The notes under the pieces: model-generated
What the model was told of the DNA's origin: nothing
What the model saw: the letters and a program-made list of their open reading frames with translations, nothing else
Databases searched by the model: none
NCBI RefSeq assembly: GCF_001884065.1
Contig: NZ_MACH01000140.1
Location: 1 to 50,680 of the forward strand
Length of the DNA stretch: 50,680 nucleotides
DNA from: Bacillus proteolyticus
Lineage (GTDB): Bacteria; Bacillota; Bacilli; Bacillales; Bacillaceae_G
Reading direction: 5' to 3'
In this document: positions 1 to 7,401 of the stretch, in pieces
Layout of the letters: every line of letters starts with the position of its first letter
Position numbering within the stretch: position 1 is the first letter of the stretch
Translations under genes and position numbers: made by a program

Positions 1-121
1 CGGTTTCCCTGGAACAGGTATGGGTGGTTTCCCTGGAATGGGTATGGGCGGTTTCCCTGGAACAGGTATGGGCGGTTTCCCTAGAATGGATATACCAGTT
101 ATCTATAACCTTGATTTTTAA
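1..121 (+). CDS. Gly-rich GFPGxGMG-repeat protein, C-terminal part
   Basis: This is the 3' end of a gene that starts before the window, read in the frame beginning at base 2 and ending in TAA at 119-121. The visible 39 residues are three to four copies of an octapeptide of the form GFPG(T/M)GMG, followed by the unique tail MDIPVIYNLDF. The DNA repeat unit is 24 bp and varies mainly at the Thr/Met codon. Such Gly/Phe/Pro/Met repeats occur in spore coat, exosporium and other surface or low-complexity proteins of the B. cereus group. Too little is visible to assign a family, so the function is unknown. Confidence 0.7.
   Translation, partial: GFPGTGMGGFPGMGMGGFPGTGMGGFPRMDIPVIYNLDF
2..96 (+). 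repeat. 24-bp coding tandem repeat
   Basis: About four head-to-tail copies of a 24-bp unit (GGTTTCCCTGGAACAGGTAT plus GGGY) lie in frame inside the partial coding sequence. Copies alternate between ACA (Thr) and ATG (Met) at the fifth codon. The last copy is degenerate (Arg for Gly). The array continues upstream out of the window, so copy number cannot be given. Such in-frame repeats are prone to length variation between strains. Confidence 0.85.
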
Positions 122-332
122 TAGGGATACCGCTACATTGCTATCAAACTTTGAAAATACATTTTAATATATATAGCAAAAACCTAAACATACTTCTTAT
201 TAAATGCAGCAAATGAAATTACATTTTTCGATATAAAAAAACAATTGCTGCCCATTATAAAGTAAAAAAACTTCTCTAGACGCTATTAGAAGCTGATTAA
301 TGGGCACGCCAATATGCAAATCAATTATTAAT
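122..332. other. AT-rich intergenic stretch, nothing recognised
   Basis: Between the end of the Gly-rich gene and the terminator at 333 there is AT-rich DNA with no ORF carrying a ribosome binding site and no clear repeat or RNA structure. Confidence 0.5.
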
Positions 333-374
333 AAAAAAGAGCTAAAACAGTTTTATCTGTTTTAGCTCTTTTTT
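333..374. terminator. Bidirectional rho-independent terminator
   Basis: The inverted repeat AAAAGAGCTAAAACAG / CTGTTTTAGCTCTTTT with a five- to six-base loop is flanked by an A-run on one side and a T-run on the other. It lies at the 3' end of the minus-strand permease gene, overlapping its stop codon, and can also stop transcription from the left. Confidence 0.9.
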
Positions 375-1494
375 ACGTATTCAACTTAACAAATCTATAA
401 CTATGCGTAACTAACACTTTTAATATCGCATATCCTGGAATTGCTAAAATAACCCCCATAATTCCAAATAAATTTCCTGCAGTTAAAATGATAAATATAA
501 TAGTAATCGGGTGAATATCTAACTTTTTCCCCATTACTTGTGGTGAAATAAATTTCCCCTCTGCTAATTGTACAACCATCATTACGATAATTACCTTTAA
601 AATCATTGCTGGCGAATCAATAAAAGCGATAATTAACGCTGGCGTTATCGCAATAATAGGGCCTACATATGGAACAACGTTTACAATCATTGCCAAAATA
701 GCAAGTAATACCGCGTATTTAATGCCGATTATAAGATAACCAATGAATAGCATAATCCCGATAAATAAACTAACGATAATTTGCCCTCTAATATACGAAC
801 TAATCGCATAATGCATATCATCTAGTATTCTCTTCGCAGCTGGTTGCCTTTGCTCAGATATAAACTTTAAAAAGTGATTCGGTAACTGTTCTCCGTCCTT
901 TAAAAGGTAGAATAATATAAAGGGAACCATTACAAATGTTAAAACAACTTCTGTTACTGTACTTAAAAATCCAGTTACGTTTCCTGTCACTGATGATAAT
1001 GATTTTGTAAAGTTCATTGTAGAATCCTTCACGATATTAGCAACATCAATATTTAAGCTTTCTTGCATTCTACCAATTACATTACTTTCTCCAAATTTAC
1101 GTGCTGCCCTTTCGATTTCATGACCGAAATATGGCAAGTTATTTATTAAGGCATTTACTTGATCTTTAATAATTGGAATAACTGTCACCGCAAGAAAAAC
1201 AAATAACCCAAGAACGAGTATATATATCGAGGCAATTGATACAATTCTCGAAACACCTTTTCTTTCTAAAAGAGAAACGAATGGGTGTAATATATAAAAT
1301 AGTACTCCCGCTAATAATACTGGGAAGAATATCGTTTTTAAAAAGACGATAAACGGTGTAAAAACAAATGAAATTTTCGTTAGCAGTAATATGTTAATGA
1401 ACAATAATGCAAATCCAAGTAACACCGCTAAATAATTTTGTTCTCTAAAAAACTTTTTCAACTTATCTCTTTTTCTTATATTTACTTTCTCCAA
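373..1494 (-). CDS. AI-2E family (PF01594) membrane permease
   Basis: A 373-residue integral membrane protein of the AI-2E/UPF0118 family, the usual family length. It shows a short charged N-terminus, two membrane hairpins near residues 25-115, a soluble helical segment near 115-190, and four or five further membrane segments. The family signature P-Y-x-G-P lies near residue 280 and SPQVMGKKLDIHP near 320. Members include autoinducer-2 exporters and Na+(Li+)/H+ antiporters, so the substrate is open. A GTG at 1503 extends the frame, but it lies within the Shine-Dalgarno sequence AAAGAGGTGG. TTG at 1494, five bases downstream of that site, is the better start. The gene stands alone and ends in a strong terminator. 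Confidence 0.85.
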   Translation of the reverse strand: MEKVNIRKRDKLKKFFREQNYLAVLLGFALLFINILLLTKISFVFTPFIVFLKTIFFPVLLAGVLFYILHPFVSLLERKGVSRIVSIASIYILVLGLFVFLAVTVIPIIKDQVNALINNLPYFGHEIERAARKFGESNVIGRMQESLNIDVANIVKDSTMNFTKSLSSVTGNVTGFLSTVTEVVLTFVMVPFILFYLLKDGEQLPNHFLKFISEQRQPAAKRILDDMHYAISSYIRGQIIVSLFIGIMLFIGYLIIGIKYAVLLAILAMIVNVVPYVGPIIAITPALIIAFIDSPAMILKVIIVMMVVQLAEGKFISPQVMGKKLDIHPITIIFIILTAGNLFGIMGVILAIPGYAILKVLVTHSYRFVKLNT

Positions 1495-1511
1495 CGAAAC
1501 CACCTCTTTGA

Positions 1512-1546
1512 ATAATGAAAAGCCCTTATTCAGGGCTTCTCATTAT
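1512..1546 (-). terminator. Intercistronic hairpin terminator
   Basis: Arms AATAATGAAAAGCCC and GGGCTTCTCATTAT form a stem with a short loop just after the small membrane protein gene and before the permease gene, both on the minus strand. The T-rich tail is weak, so some read-through into the permease gene is possible. Confidence 0.6.
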
Positions 1547-1557
1547 AATCTATATCT

Positions 1558-1806
1558 TTATTTTCTTGCAGCTTTCACTACAAATGATACAATAAGAATT
1601 AAAACGATTGCTCCTAATAATGCTGGCACGACATGAATCCCACCAAATGATGGCCCAAAAGATCCAAATAATCTACCACCTAACGAAGCACCTAATAAAC
1701 CTGCGATAATATTTCCAAACATACCACCTGGAAAATTTTTACCCGTTATAGAACTAGCAATTGCCCCTATAATAGCACCAACTATTAATGTGATAATCCA
1801 TCCCAT
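1558..1806 (-). CDS. GlsB/YeaQ/YmgE family small membrane protein
   Basis: An 82-residue, very hydrophobic Gly-rich protein. It begins MGWIITLIVGAIIGAIASSI, has a central loop with KNFPGGMFGNIIAGLLGASLGG and a final membrane helix ending in KAARK. This matches the transglycosylase-associated / GlsB-YeaQ-YmgE family of three-helix membrane proteins, linked to general stress but of unknown molecular role. The ribosome binding site GGAGG lies eight bases before the ATG. It is followed by a hairpin and then the AI-2E permease gene on the same strand. Confidence 0.85.
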   Translation of the reverse strand: MGWIITLIVGAIIGAIASSITGKNFPGGMFGNIIAGLLGASLGGRLFGSFGPSFGGIHVVPALLGAIVLILIVSFVVKAARK

Positions 1807-2015
1807 CTTTAGTCCTCCATTTCTATTATAGTTTTTATGATTAAATACAAAAATACGTATTTATCAACGCTAACTATATTTTACTATAGAAATAAATGTA
1901 AGAACATTTCATGTATAAAGATACATATATTATATACAAAAAAGAAAAATATTGTCAAACTTATCCATGAATCAATTATATTAATATACCATATTCAAAG
2001 GAGGCTTCATTATTT

Positions 2016-2471
2016 ATGATTCATAAATTACTTCCCGATTCTTTTGAAGTAGCAACATCTATTTTACAAGTTCAAATTCCAGCTTACACAGTTGAAGCAG
2101 CTTATATAAACAGTACCGCAATACCCCGTTTATATGATACTGTAAACGATATTCAAAGTTGCGATGAAACATTCTATGGATATTTTTCTGCAAATAAACT
2201 TGTCGGCTTTATTTCTTTTATACAAGAAGAAAATTTAATTGATATTCACCGACTCGTTGTATCGCCCGATTTTTTTAAAAAAGGAATCGCAACGAAACTG
2301 CTACTTTATATTTTTAGCATGTTCCCTTCTTCAATGACGTACATTGTACAAACAGGTAAAGCGAATACCCCTGCTATTACATTATATAAAAAACACGGAT
2401 TCATTACAGTATCAGATACAATACTTCCTGATGGTATGATTCTTACGCAATTAAAAAGACAGAAAACATAA
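2016..2471 (+). CDS. GNAT family N-acetyltransferase
   Basis: A 151-residue protein with the GNAT fold. The acetyl-CoA pyrophosphate-binding motif is VVSPDFFKKGIATKLL (near residues 80-95), preceded by the strand GFISFIQEENLIDIHRL. The C-terminal motif B region reads NTPAITLYKKHGFITV. Family members move an acetyl group from acetyl-CoA to an amine; the substrate cannot be read from sequence. The start is supported by AAAGGAGG about 12 bases upstream. The gene stands alone, with AT-rich DNA before it and the cyclic di-AMP riboswitch after it. Confidence 0.85.
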   Translation: MIHKLLPDSFEVATSILQVQIPAYTVEAAYINSTAIPRLYDTVNDIQSCDETFYGYFSANKLVGFISFIQEENLIDIHRLVVSPDFFKKGIATKLLLYIFSMFPSSMTYIVQTGKANTPAITLYKKHGFITVSDTILPDGMILTQLKRQKT

Positions 2472-2520
2472 AATAATTTGACTTGTTCATCTCTTTATGT
2501 TATTTTTTACTTTATAAAAC

Positions 2521-2660
2521 CTTTTGCTGAGTCCAAATTTTGGAGCGGGGGAACCATTTTTGTAGCCATGCTACTTGGGGCGAATCTTTTTTAAGTAGGG
2601 AAACTCTCACTTCCCGAGTCCGACAGCTAACCTCGTAAGCGTAATGGGAGAGGAAGGTGC
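2521..2660 (+). promoter_or_regulatory. Cyclic di-AMP riboswitch (ydaO/yuaA class)
   Basis: The leader carries the conserved blocks of the ydaO/yuaA RNA in the right order: GCTGAGTCC, then GGAGCGGGGGAACCA at 2542-2556, CTTGGGGCGAATC at 2573-2585, TAGGGA near 2596, and CCCGAGTCCGACAGCTAACC at about 2613-2632, followed by TCGTAAGCG and GGGAGAGGA. This class binds c-di-AMP and usually turns downstream genes for potassium or osmolyte uptake or cell-wall hydrolases off. Here the next gene is a 47-residue ORF at 2755. I recognise it from sequence memory, not from a covariance search. Confidence 0.9.
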
Positions 2661-2694
2661 TTTTTGCCTATGTTACACAGTATGCCTCCTTAGT

Positions 2695-2736
2695 TATAAA
2701 TATGGGAACGATATCAATTAGAAACCTATATTTATA
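2695..2736 (+). promoter_or_regulatory. Hairpin between riboswitch and ribosome binding site
   Basis: TATAAATATGGG (2695-2706) can pair with CCTATATTTATA (2725-2736), giving twelve pairs with one G-U. The stem ends five bases before the AGGAG at 2741. It may be part of the expression platform of the riboswitch, acting on translation or mRNA stability. No obvious rho-independent terminator with a long T-run was seen between aptamer and ORF. Confidence 0.45.
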
Positions 2737-2754
2737 GAAAAGGAGAAATGTATA

Positions 2755-2898
2755 ATGTTACGTTTATCAGATCACGCAATAAAAATGATGGAGCAAAGAC
2801 TTCGACTAGAACAACACCGCACATATCAAGCAAATAAAGTTATAGATAACTTACATCACAAATACTTCTTTCAGCATATTTTTCAACCGAAGAGATAA
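2755..2898 (+). CDS. 47-residue protein downstream of c-di-AMP riboswitch
   Basis: A short ORF beginning MLRLSDHAIKMMEQRLRLEQ and ending FFQHIFQPKR. It is basic, rich in His and Gln, probably helical, with no signal peptide or membrane segment. AGGAG lies nine bases before the ATG; an alternative ATG at 2748 is too close to it and out of frame. A strong terminator follows at 2926, so this is the only gene in the transcript. The N-terminal 'SDHAIKMMEQR' faintly recalls the start of DUF4258-type toxin domains, but the rest does not fit. Function unknown. Confidence 0.6.
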   Translation: MLRLSDHAIKMMEQRLRLEQHRTYQANKVIDNLHHKYFFQHIFQPKR

Positions 2899-2925
2899 AT
2901 AAACCATGCATACAATATTTAACAC

Positions 2926-2960
2926 AAAAAGATTTGCAATTATGAACTGCAAATCTTTTT
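2926..2960. terminator. Bidirectional terminator
   Basis: AAAAAGATTTGCA and TGCAAATCTTTTT form a 13-bp perfect stem with A- and T-runs on both sides. It separates the riboswitch-controlled ORF from the convergent trmO gene. Confidence 0.9.
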
Positions 2961-2969
2961 GTATTAGCA

Positions 2970-3428
2970 TTAAAAATAATCTTGCATCAATTTATTCATC
3001 CAATCTGGAACACTAACATTTTCCCTTGCATCAAAAGCAGCAATATATGGTTTTATATCTAAAATAGCCGTTTGATCATTAGCGTCTAATCCTTGCACAG
3101 TCATAACATTATTTGCAATGGACAATATTTCGACAGTAGTAATTCCAATGGGGTTTGGACGATACTTTGTCCGTTGCGCAAAACATCCCTTTTCATCTAA
3201 ATCACTTAGTCCCCTTGGCTTTCTAGCCCACGACTCGTTATTTTCTTCCTGGAAATCATTCATATAAAAAATAACAATTGCATGAGAGTAATCCTCAAGG
3301 CCAGTTAATCCTCCAATATACTCTGGATATATATTAATGTTAGAAATAACACTTCCCCAATTACTGTATACTTTTTCATCTATAGAGTTTTGCACTTCAC
3401 CAATTTTCACCATATTAATATGACTCAT
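2970..3428 (-). CDS. trmO: TrmO/TsaA-family tRNA m6t6A37 methyltransferase
   Basis: A 152-residue member of the TsaA-like (UPF0066) family. TrmO uses S-adenosylmethionine to N6-methylate threonylcarbamoyl-adenosine at tRNA position 37. Seen are the family motifs YSHAIVIFYMND, KGCFAQRTKYRPNPIGITTVEI (near residues 80-100) and LDIKPYIAAFD near 125. A longer frame starts at 3452, but it contains the ribosome binding site GAAGGGG. ATG at 3428, six bases after that site, fits better. It follows the SAM-methyltransferase gene closely on the same strand and is likely cotranscribed with it. Confidence 0.85.
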   Translation of the reverse strand: MSHINMVKIGEVQNSIDEKVYSNWGSVISNINIYPEYIGGLTGLEDYSHAIVIFYMNDFQEENNESWARKPRGLSDLDEKGCFAQRTKYRPNPIGITTVEILSIANNVMTVQGLDANDQTAILDIKPYIAAFDARENVSVPDWMNKLMQDYF

Positions 3429-3455
3429 TTTTTCCCCTTCTTTATGCAGCATTAT

Positions 3456-4211
3456 TTACTTCCTTACCTTAATAATGAACGTCGTCGGCACCATCCTAGC
3501 TTTATATAAAGAATAATACTTCGTAGAAGGCTCAGCTATTTCTCCATCAAATATGCTAGATGGTTCAGGTTCTTCTATTCTCTCAATTGTAAATCCGGCT
3601 CTATTTAACTCATTTATGTATGTACTCATTTTTCTCTTATATAATGTCGCTTGTACATTTTCTCCTTTAAATGTTTCAAAGGTAATAGGGGTTTCCTCAT
3701 GATAAGAAGACTTTAAAGCAACTTCTTCTGTACCATACTGTAAGTTTGAATATACTGGATGCTCCCAGCTAAAAATAAAACTTCCTCCTGGCTTTAAATA
3801 TGAATGAATCAGTTCCAACGTTTTTCCTAAGTCTGAAGTCCAACCTAATGCATAGATGGAATATACAATATCAAAATACCCTTTCGGAATATCTCCTTCT
3901 TCTTCCATTGCTCCGCACATTAACTTTGGATTCCAACACTTTAACGTTTCATTCGCTGTTTTAATTTGTTCACTTGAAAGATCAAGTCCCCATACTTCCT
4001 CTGCCCCATGTTCTGCCATATATTGCAATGAATGCCCACTTCCACATCCAATATCAAGAACCTTCTTATTTCTGATTGAATCGAACAAATGAATCTCATC
4101 TTCAGACGCTGTATACGGACCATATTTAGGTAAACAATCCACTTGAAAGAAATATGGTGCAACTGTATCCCAACACTTTTTATTTAAAGCTAACATTTGT
4201 GTACCTTTCAT
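3456..4211 (-). CDS. Class I SAM-dependent methyltransferase
   Basis: A 251-residue Rossmann-fold methyltransferase. Motif I is VLDIGCGSGHSLQYMAEHGA near residues 51-70, followed by the acidic residue in VWGLDLSSEQI and a post-II region GYFDIVYSIYALGW, with the typical SFIFSWEHP strand further on. This is the Methyltransf_11/25 type acting on small molecules; the substrate is unknown. GGGGG lies about ten bases before the ATG at 4211; an in-frame ATG at 4196 with its own AAAGG is an alternative start. It lies between a CGNR-type regulator gene and trmO on the same strand. Confidence 0.8.
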   Translation of the reverse strand: MKGTQMLALNKKCWDTVAPYFFQVDCLPKYGPYTASEDEIHLFDSIRNKKVLDIGCGSGHSLQYMAEHGAEEVWGLDLSSEQIKTANETLKCWNPKLMCGAMEEEGDIPKGYFDIVYSIYALGWTSDLGKTLELIHSYLKPGGSFIFSWEHPVYSNLQYGTEEVALKSSYHEETPITFETFKGENVQATLYKRKMSTYINELNRAGFTIERIEEPEPSSIFDGEIAEPSTKYYSLYKARMVPTTFIIKVRK

Positions 4212-4252
4212 ATTCTACATTCCCCCATCCAATTTTCTTCCCCTAATATAAA

Positions 4253-4801
4253 TTACACATTATAACCCGTTCTTCCTTTTCTCTTCGCCCGGTAATTTTT
4301 CACTTTCGCGATCGTACCGCACGCTCTTCCTCCTTCCTCTCCAGCGTACATACCGCACCATCTTTTACTTCCATTACGAGAATGGTCGTAAAAGACCCAA
4401 CGGCAATCTGGACATGCTTTTAACCTTCTCCACAAATCTTCTTGAATCGCCATTAAAACAATGCTTAATACTTTTGTATACATACTCTCTTCGTGCAATG
4501 GTTCATATGTAATACCTTTCATATCTTCCTTTACATGTACTTGAAATGGATATTTCTCTAACCACTTTTGCAACGATCCTTCCCCTTCAATTGTTAGTCG
4601 AATGTCTTCTCGAAAACTTTTCAATTCATCTATCGTATGAAAAAGAAACTCTTCATGAAATTGTTTTTTCATAAATTGCTTTATATCACCTTCTGTTTGC
4701 AACAAATCAATTGGCTCTCTCGTATCATTTGGTATTTTCCATGTATTTAAAAATTCCCGAATATATTCTAATTCATTTGGTGCATTTTGATTCAATTCCA
4801 T
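4253..4801 (-). CDS. CGNR zinc-finger / ABATE-domain regulator
   Basis: A 182-residue protein with an N-terminal ABATE-like stress-associated domain and a C-terminal zinc finger near residues 133-175: CPDCRWVFYDHSRNGSKRWC, then ACG and AKVKNYRAKRKG. CGNR proteins are putative transcription regulators. The signature CGNR tetrad reads CGTI here while the four cysteines and the DHSRNGS element are kept. There are also extra residues (GEEGG) between the W-C and the last Cys. It is divergent from the MFS exporter gene at 4908, which it may control. Confidence 0.8.
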   Translation of the reverse strand: MELNQNAPNELEYIREFLNTWKIPNDTREPIDLLQTEGDIKQFMKKQFHEEFLFHTIDELKSFREDIRLTIEGEGSLQKWLEKYPFQVHVKEDMKGITYEPLHEESMYTKVLSIVLMAIQEDLWRRLKACPDCRWVFYDHSRNGSKRWCGMYAGEEGGRACGTIAKVKNYRAKRKGRTGYNV

Positions 4802-4840
4802 CCACCTTCTTCTTAAAATTTACTTTTTTCTGACTTTATG

Positions 4841-4888
4841 TATAATTATAATATAAAATTGTTAACCAGTAATTAATTTTAATGGTTA
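4841..4888. promoter_or_regulatory. Promoter/operator candidate between CGNR regulator and MFS gene
   Basis: The 106-bp divergent gap has overlapping TATAAT hexamers at 4841 and 4847. They are followed by an inverted repeat with arms TAACCA (4863-4868) and TGGTTA (4883-4888) separated by 14 bases, just before the ribosome binding site of the MFS gene. This is a plausible operator placed downstream of the -10. Which protein binds is an inference from gene order. Confidence 0.4.
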
Positions 4889-4907
4889 CATACCTAGGAG
4901 GAGTTCT

Positions 4908-6101
4908 ATGAAAAATTTCTCAATACCGATACGTTTCATGCTTATTTCTTCATTTTTTATGTCTTTTGGATATTTTGCGGTATATGCATTTCTAGCTATT
5001 TATCTATTAAGTTCCCTTCACTTTTCAGCTATGCAAGTAGGAACAGTTTTGACGGTTATTATAATCACATCACGCGTTATCCCTTTATTCTCAGGATTAA
5101 TCGCTGACAAAATAGGCTATATCATTATGATGATAGCCGGATTATTTTTAAGAGGAATCGGATTTATAGCCTTAGGAATATGCTCTGATTTCTATACAAT
5201 TTCTATTTCTTCCGCACTTATCGGTTTTGGAACTGCATTTTACGAACCTGCAGCTCGTGCTATATTCGGTTCACAACCAGCTCATATGAGGAAAAATTTA
5301 TTTACATACTTAAACCTTAGTTTTAATTGCGGTGCGATAATCGGACCAATTGCAGGAGGTTTCTTACTCTCTCTAAATCCGATATACGCTTTCGCACTAA
5401 CAGGATCTCTTATGCTAATATTCGCTCTTATCTTTTACTTACTTAAAAACCATTTCCAAGTTTCTACTGAAAACACGTCTATTACACTAGGAATACAAGC
5501 TATCTTACAAAATAAATCTTTCCTTTTGTTTTCATTTATTATGATTTTCTTCTACATTATGTTTACTCAACTTACTGTCGCACTTCCACTTCATATGAAA
5601 AACATTAGTCATAGTAACCAGCTCGCTGCATCAGTTATTACAATAAATGCAATAACAGGCGTCATATTCATGGTGTTATTCCGAAAACTCTTTCATAAGT
5701 ACAACACACTTTCTATCATTAAATACGGTGTTTTATTAATGGGGATTTCCTTTTTACTCATCCCTTTATTCCAACATCCATATTGGTTATTTATTTGTGT
5801 AATTTTCTTTACAATTGGTGAAACGCTCGTATTACCTAACGCTGATATCGCTATTGCAAATTACAGTAACGAATCCTATACAGCTACTTATTTCGGATTT
5901 TATCAACTATCACTCGCATTTGGTTTTATCATTGGTAATTATACTGGTACATGGTTTACATCAAATATGAAGGGCCTGCATACACCATGGTTTGCCTTCG
6001 GTATATTCGGGATTATTGGTTTTGTTTCGCTTCATATTTTAAAAAAGAAAGAAACAAACACTCTAAAAGTTACAATGCGGCATAATACTATAGAAAAATA
6101 G
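4908..6101 (+). CDS. MFS transporter
   Basis: A 397-residue protein with about twelve membrane helices. It starts MKNFSIPIRFMLISSFFMS and has the MFS motif A-like loop SGLIADKIGY after helix 2 (near residues 63-72). Motif C-like glycines occur in NCGAIIGPIAGGFLL near residue 140, as in drug/H+ antiporters of the YfmO/MdtH kind. The substrate is unknown. The start is set by TAGGAGGAG seven bases upstream. It is divergent from the CGNR regulator and ends at a strong bidirectional terminator. Confidence 0.85.
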   Translation: MKNFSIPIRFMLISSFFMSFGYFAVYAFLAIYLLSSLHFSAMQVGTVLTVIIITSRVIPLFSGLIADKIGYIIMMIAGLFLRGIGFIALGICSDFYTISISSALIGFGTAFYEPAARAIFGSQPAHMRKNLFTYLNLSFNCGAIIGPIAGGFLLSLNPIYAFALTGSLMLIFALIFYLLKNHFQVSTENTSITLGIQAILQNKSFLLFSFIMIFFYIMFTQLTVALPLHMKNISHSNQLAASVITINAITGVIFMVLFRKLFHKYNTLSIIKYGVLLMGISFLLIPLFQHPYWLFICVIFFTIGETLVLPNADIAIANYSNESYTATYFGFYQLSLAFGFIIGNYTGTWFTSNMKGLHTPWFAFGIFGIIGFVSLHILKKKETNTLKVTMRHNTIEK

Positions 6102-6136
6102 AAAGGGGAGAAGCTTCTCAGCTTCTCCCCTTTTCT
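6101..6136. terminator. Bidirectional terminator
   Basis: AAAGGGGAGAAGCT and AGCTTCTCCCCTTT form a long GC-rich stem with a three- to four-base loop between the convergent MFS and DUF2179 genes. It carries T-runs in both directions. Confidence 0.9.
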
Positions 6137-6685
6137 TTACGATACATGATGATCTTTCTTCTTCATTAATGCTCTCTTCTTCATCGCTTTCGTTAAGTAT
6201 CCACCTTTAAACGAACGGATTTCATAAGAAGACATAAATGCTTTCGGTGCGATTTCATTAATAATTTCTAACAGTTCTTTTTCTCTAGAACGCTTTGCAA
6301 CGATATCTAACCGATAACGTATAGAATTAATACCTTCACCTTCGAATACTGTAACACCAAATCCAGAGTGACGTAATTCATCTACTAATTCATTACAACG
6401 GTCTAGTAAACTAACTTGATACGTAATATAACCAATTGCCAATTTATTCTCTATATAACCGCCTAATAATAGTCCCGCACTAAAGCCAATGACATAGGCA
6501 ACAATGTTCATCCAATTTGATAAATCTTGAAACACAATACCTAAACTGACAATGTAAATTGCTCCCTCTAACAATCCAACAGCAGCAGCGGATCTTGTTT
6601 GATTCTTTACAAGCAAAATCGTACGGATCGTTAAAATGGGAACGTAAATAATTTGAAGCACAAAAATAAGTAGCGCTTGTAACAT
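6137..6685 (-). CDS. DUF2179/UPF0316 membrane protein (YebE-like)
   Basis: A 182-residue protein with three membrane helices in residues 1-85 ([21 protein letters not shown], then [11 protein letters not shown] and [18 protein letters not shown]). A cytoplasmic DUF2179-type domain follows near 95-170, with [11 protein letters not shown] and [16 protein letters not shown]. This is the UPF0316 family, which includes B. subtilis YebE; the molecular role is unknown. The same C-terminal fold occurs in other Firmicute membrane proteins of unknown ligand. It is a single gene that shares its 3' terminator with the MFS gene. Confidence 0.8.
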   Translation of the reverse strand: MLQALLIFVLQIIYVPILTIRTILLVKNQTRSAAAVGLLEGAIYIVSLGIVFQDLSNWMNIVAYVIGFSAGLLLGGYIENKLAIGYITYQVSLLDRCNELVDELRHSGFGVTVFEGEGINSIRYRLDIVAKRSREKELLEIINEIAPKAFMSSYEIRSFKGGYLTKAMKKRALMKKKDHHVS

Positions 6686-6888
6686 TGGTATCCACCTCTT
6701 TCACAAATTCTTTTGTCATGATAACATACTTAAGCTTTAGAAATCGATGGGTTTTTAAATTTTCTCGAAATTTTTTCTACACTATTGAAAAACCTAAAAA
6801 AGGAGCGTATTATATTTGGTCGCTAATTCGATTATCATTATTAAATTGCTCATAGTATATTAACTATTGCGCAATTTATTCTCAAACA

Positions 6889-6916
6889 CAAAAAAGGAAC
6901 CCAGTTAGGTTCCTCT
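6889..6916 (-). terminator. Terminator of the AtpI-like gene
   Basis: On the minus strand GAGGAACC and GGTTCCTTTTTT form a stem followed by a T-run, directly after the stop of the gene at 6919. Confidence 0.85.
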
Positions 6917-6918
6917 CA

Positions 6919-7353
6919 TTATAACTCTATGTTTTTCGAAGCTTGTTCTCTTTGCTTCTCTTCCTCCTTTACTAACTGCATATTTGCATAGGCTAAATTC
7001 GCAATCATTAAAAAGTGACCACCTAATATTCCAGTACCAAATGCCCACATTTCCATTTCATGCTCAATTTCATACATAATGATAGCCCCTAATATTGCAG
7101 CTGCAAATCGGTTTAAAACCCCTAATCCAGGAGCCTTTTCTTTCAGTACGATACTTCTTCCTAGTTTCTCCACTCTACGAGCTAATAACCAAAGACAGTA
7201 TGCACTTACAGCTAATCCAATACCGAACCCTGTCACTTGTTTTCCAAACGGAGTAATCGTCCACATAAGTAGTAAACCACTAAAGATCGCATACAATTGT
7301 AATCGATATACACGTAAGGCTACTTGAATCAAAATATCCGCTCCTAATTTCAC
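6919..7353 (-). CDS. AtpI-like (ATP synthase subunit I family) membrane protein
   Basis: A 144-residue protein with four predicted membrane helices (near residues 18-35, 42-58, 80-97 and 103-120) and a charged C-terminal tail, KEEEKQREQASKN. The helix layout and the segment MWAFGTGILGGHFLMIANL resemble ATP synthase subunit I, which helps assemble the c-ring or supply Mg2+. It is not next to an atp operon, so a role in ATP synthase is uncertain. It lies downstream of a CNNM/CorC-type gene on the same strand, separated by a hairpin terminator upstream of that gene's neighbour. Confidence 0.55.
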   Translation of the reverse strand: MKLGADILIQVALRVYRLQLYAIFSGLLLMWTITPFGKQVTGFGIGLAVSAYCLWLLARRVEKLGRSIVLKEKAPGLGVLNRFAAAILGAIIMYEIEHEMEMWAFGTGILGGHFLMIANLAYANMQLVKEEEKQREQASKNIEL

Positions 7354-7372
7354 ATTTTATTATACGCTAGAA

Positions 7373-7401
7373 GAAAAGCAGCAACTTACACAGTTGCTGC
7401 T
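7373..7401 (-). terminator. Terminator overlapping the CorC-type gene's stop
   Basis: AGCAGCAACT (7379-7388) and AGTTGCTGCT (7392-7401) form a perfect 10-bp stem with a three-base loop that includes the stop codon. A T-rich tail follows on the minus strand. Confidence 0.8.

Noticed and set aside
122-150. Similarity of AGGGATACCGCTACATTGCT to AGGGGTATCGCCATATCACT at 49481
   Set aside because: About two-thirds identity over 25 bases in AT-rich gaps; not enough to call a repeat.
1837-2019. 60-codon plus-strand ORF before the GNAT gene
   Set aside because: Lacks a ribosome binding site, has biased AT-driven residues (Ile, Lys, Tyr, Asn) and ends within the GNAT gene's own start region.
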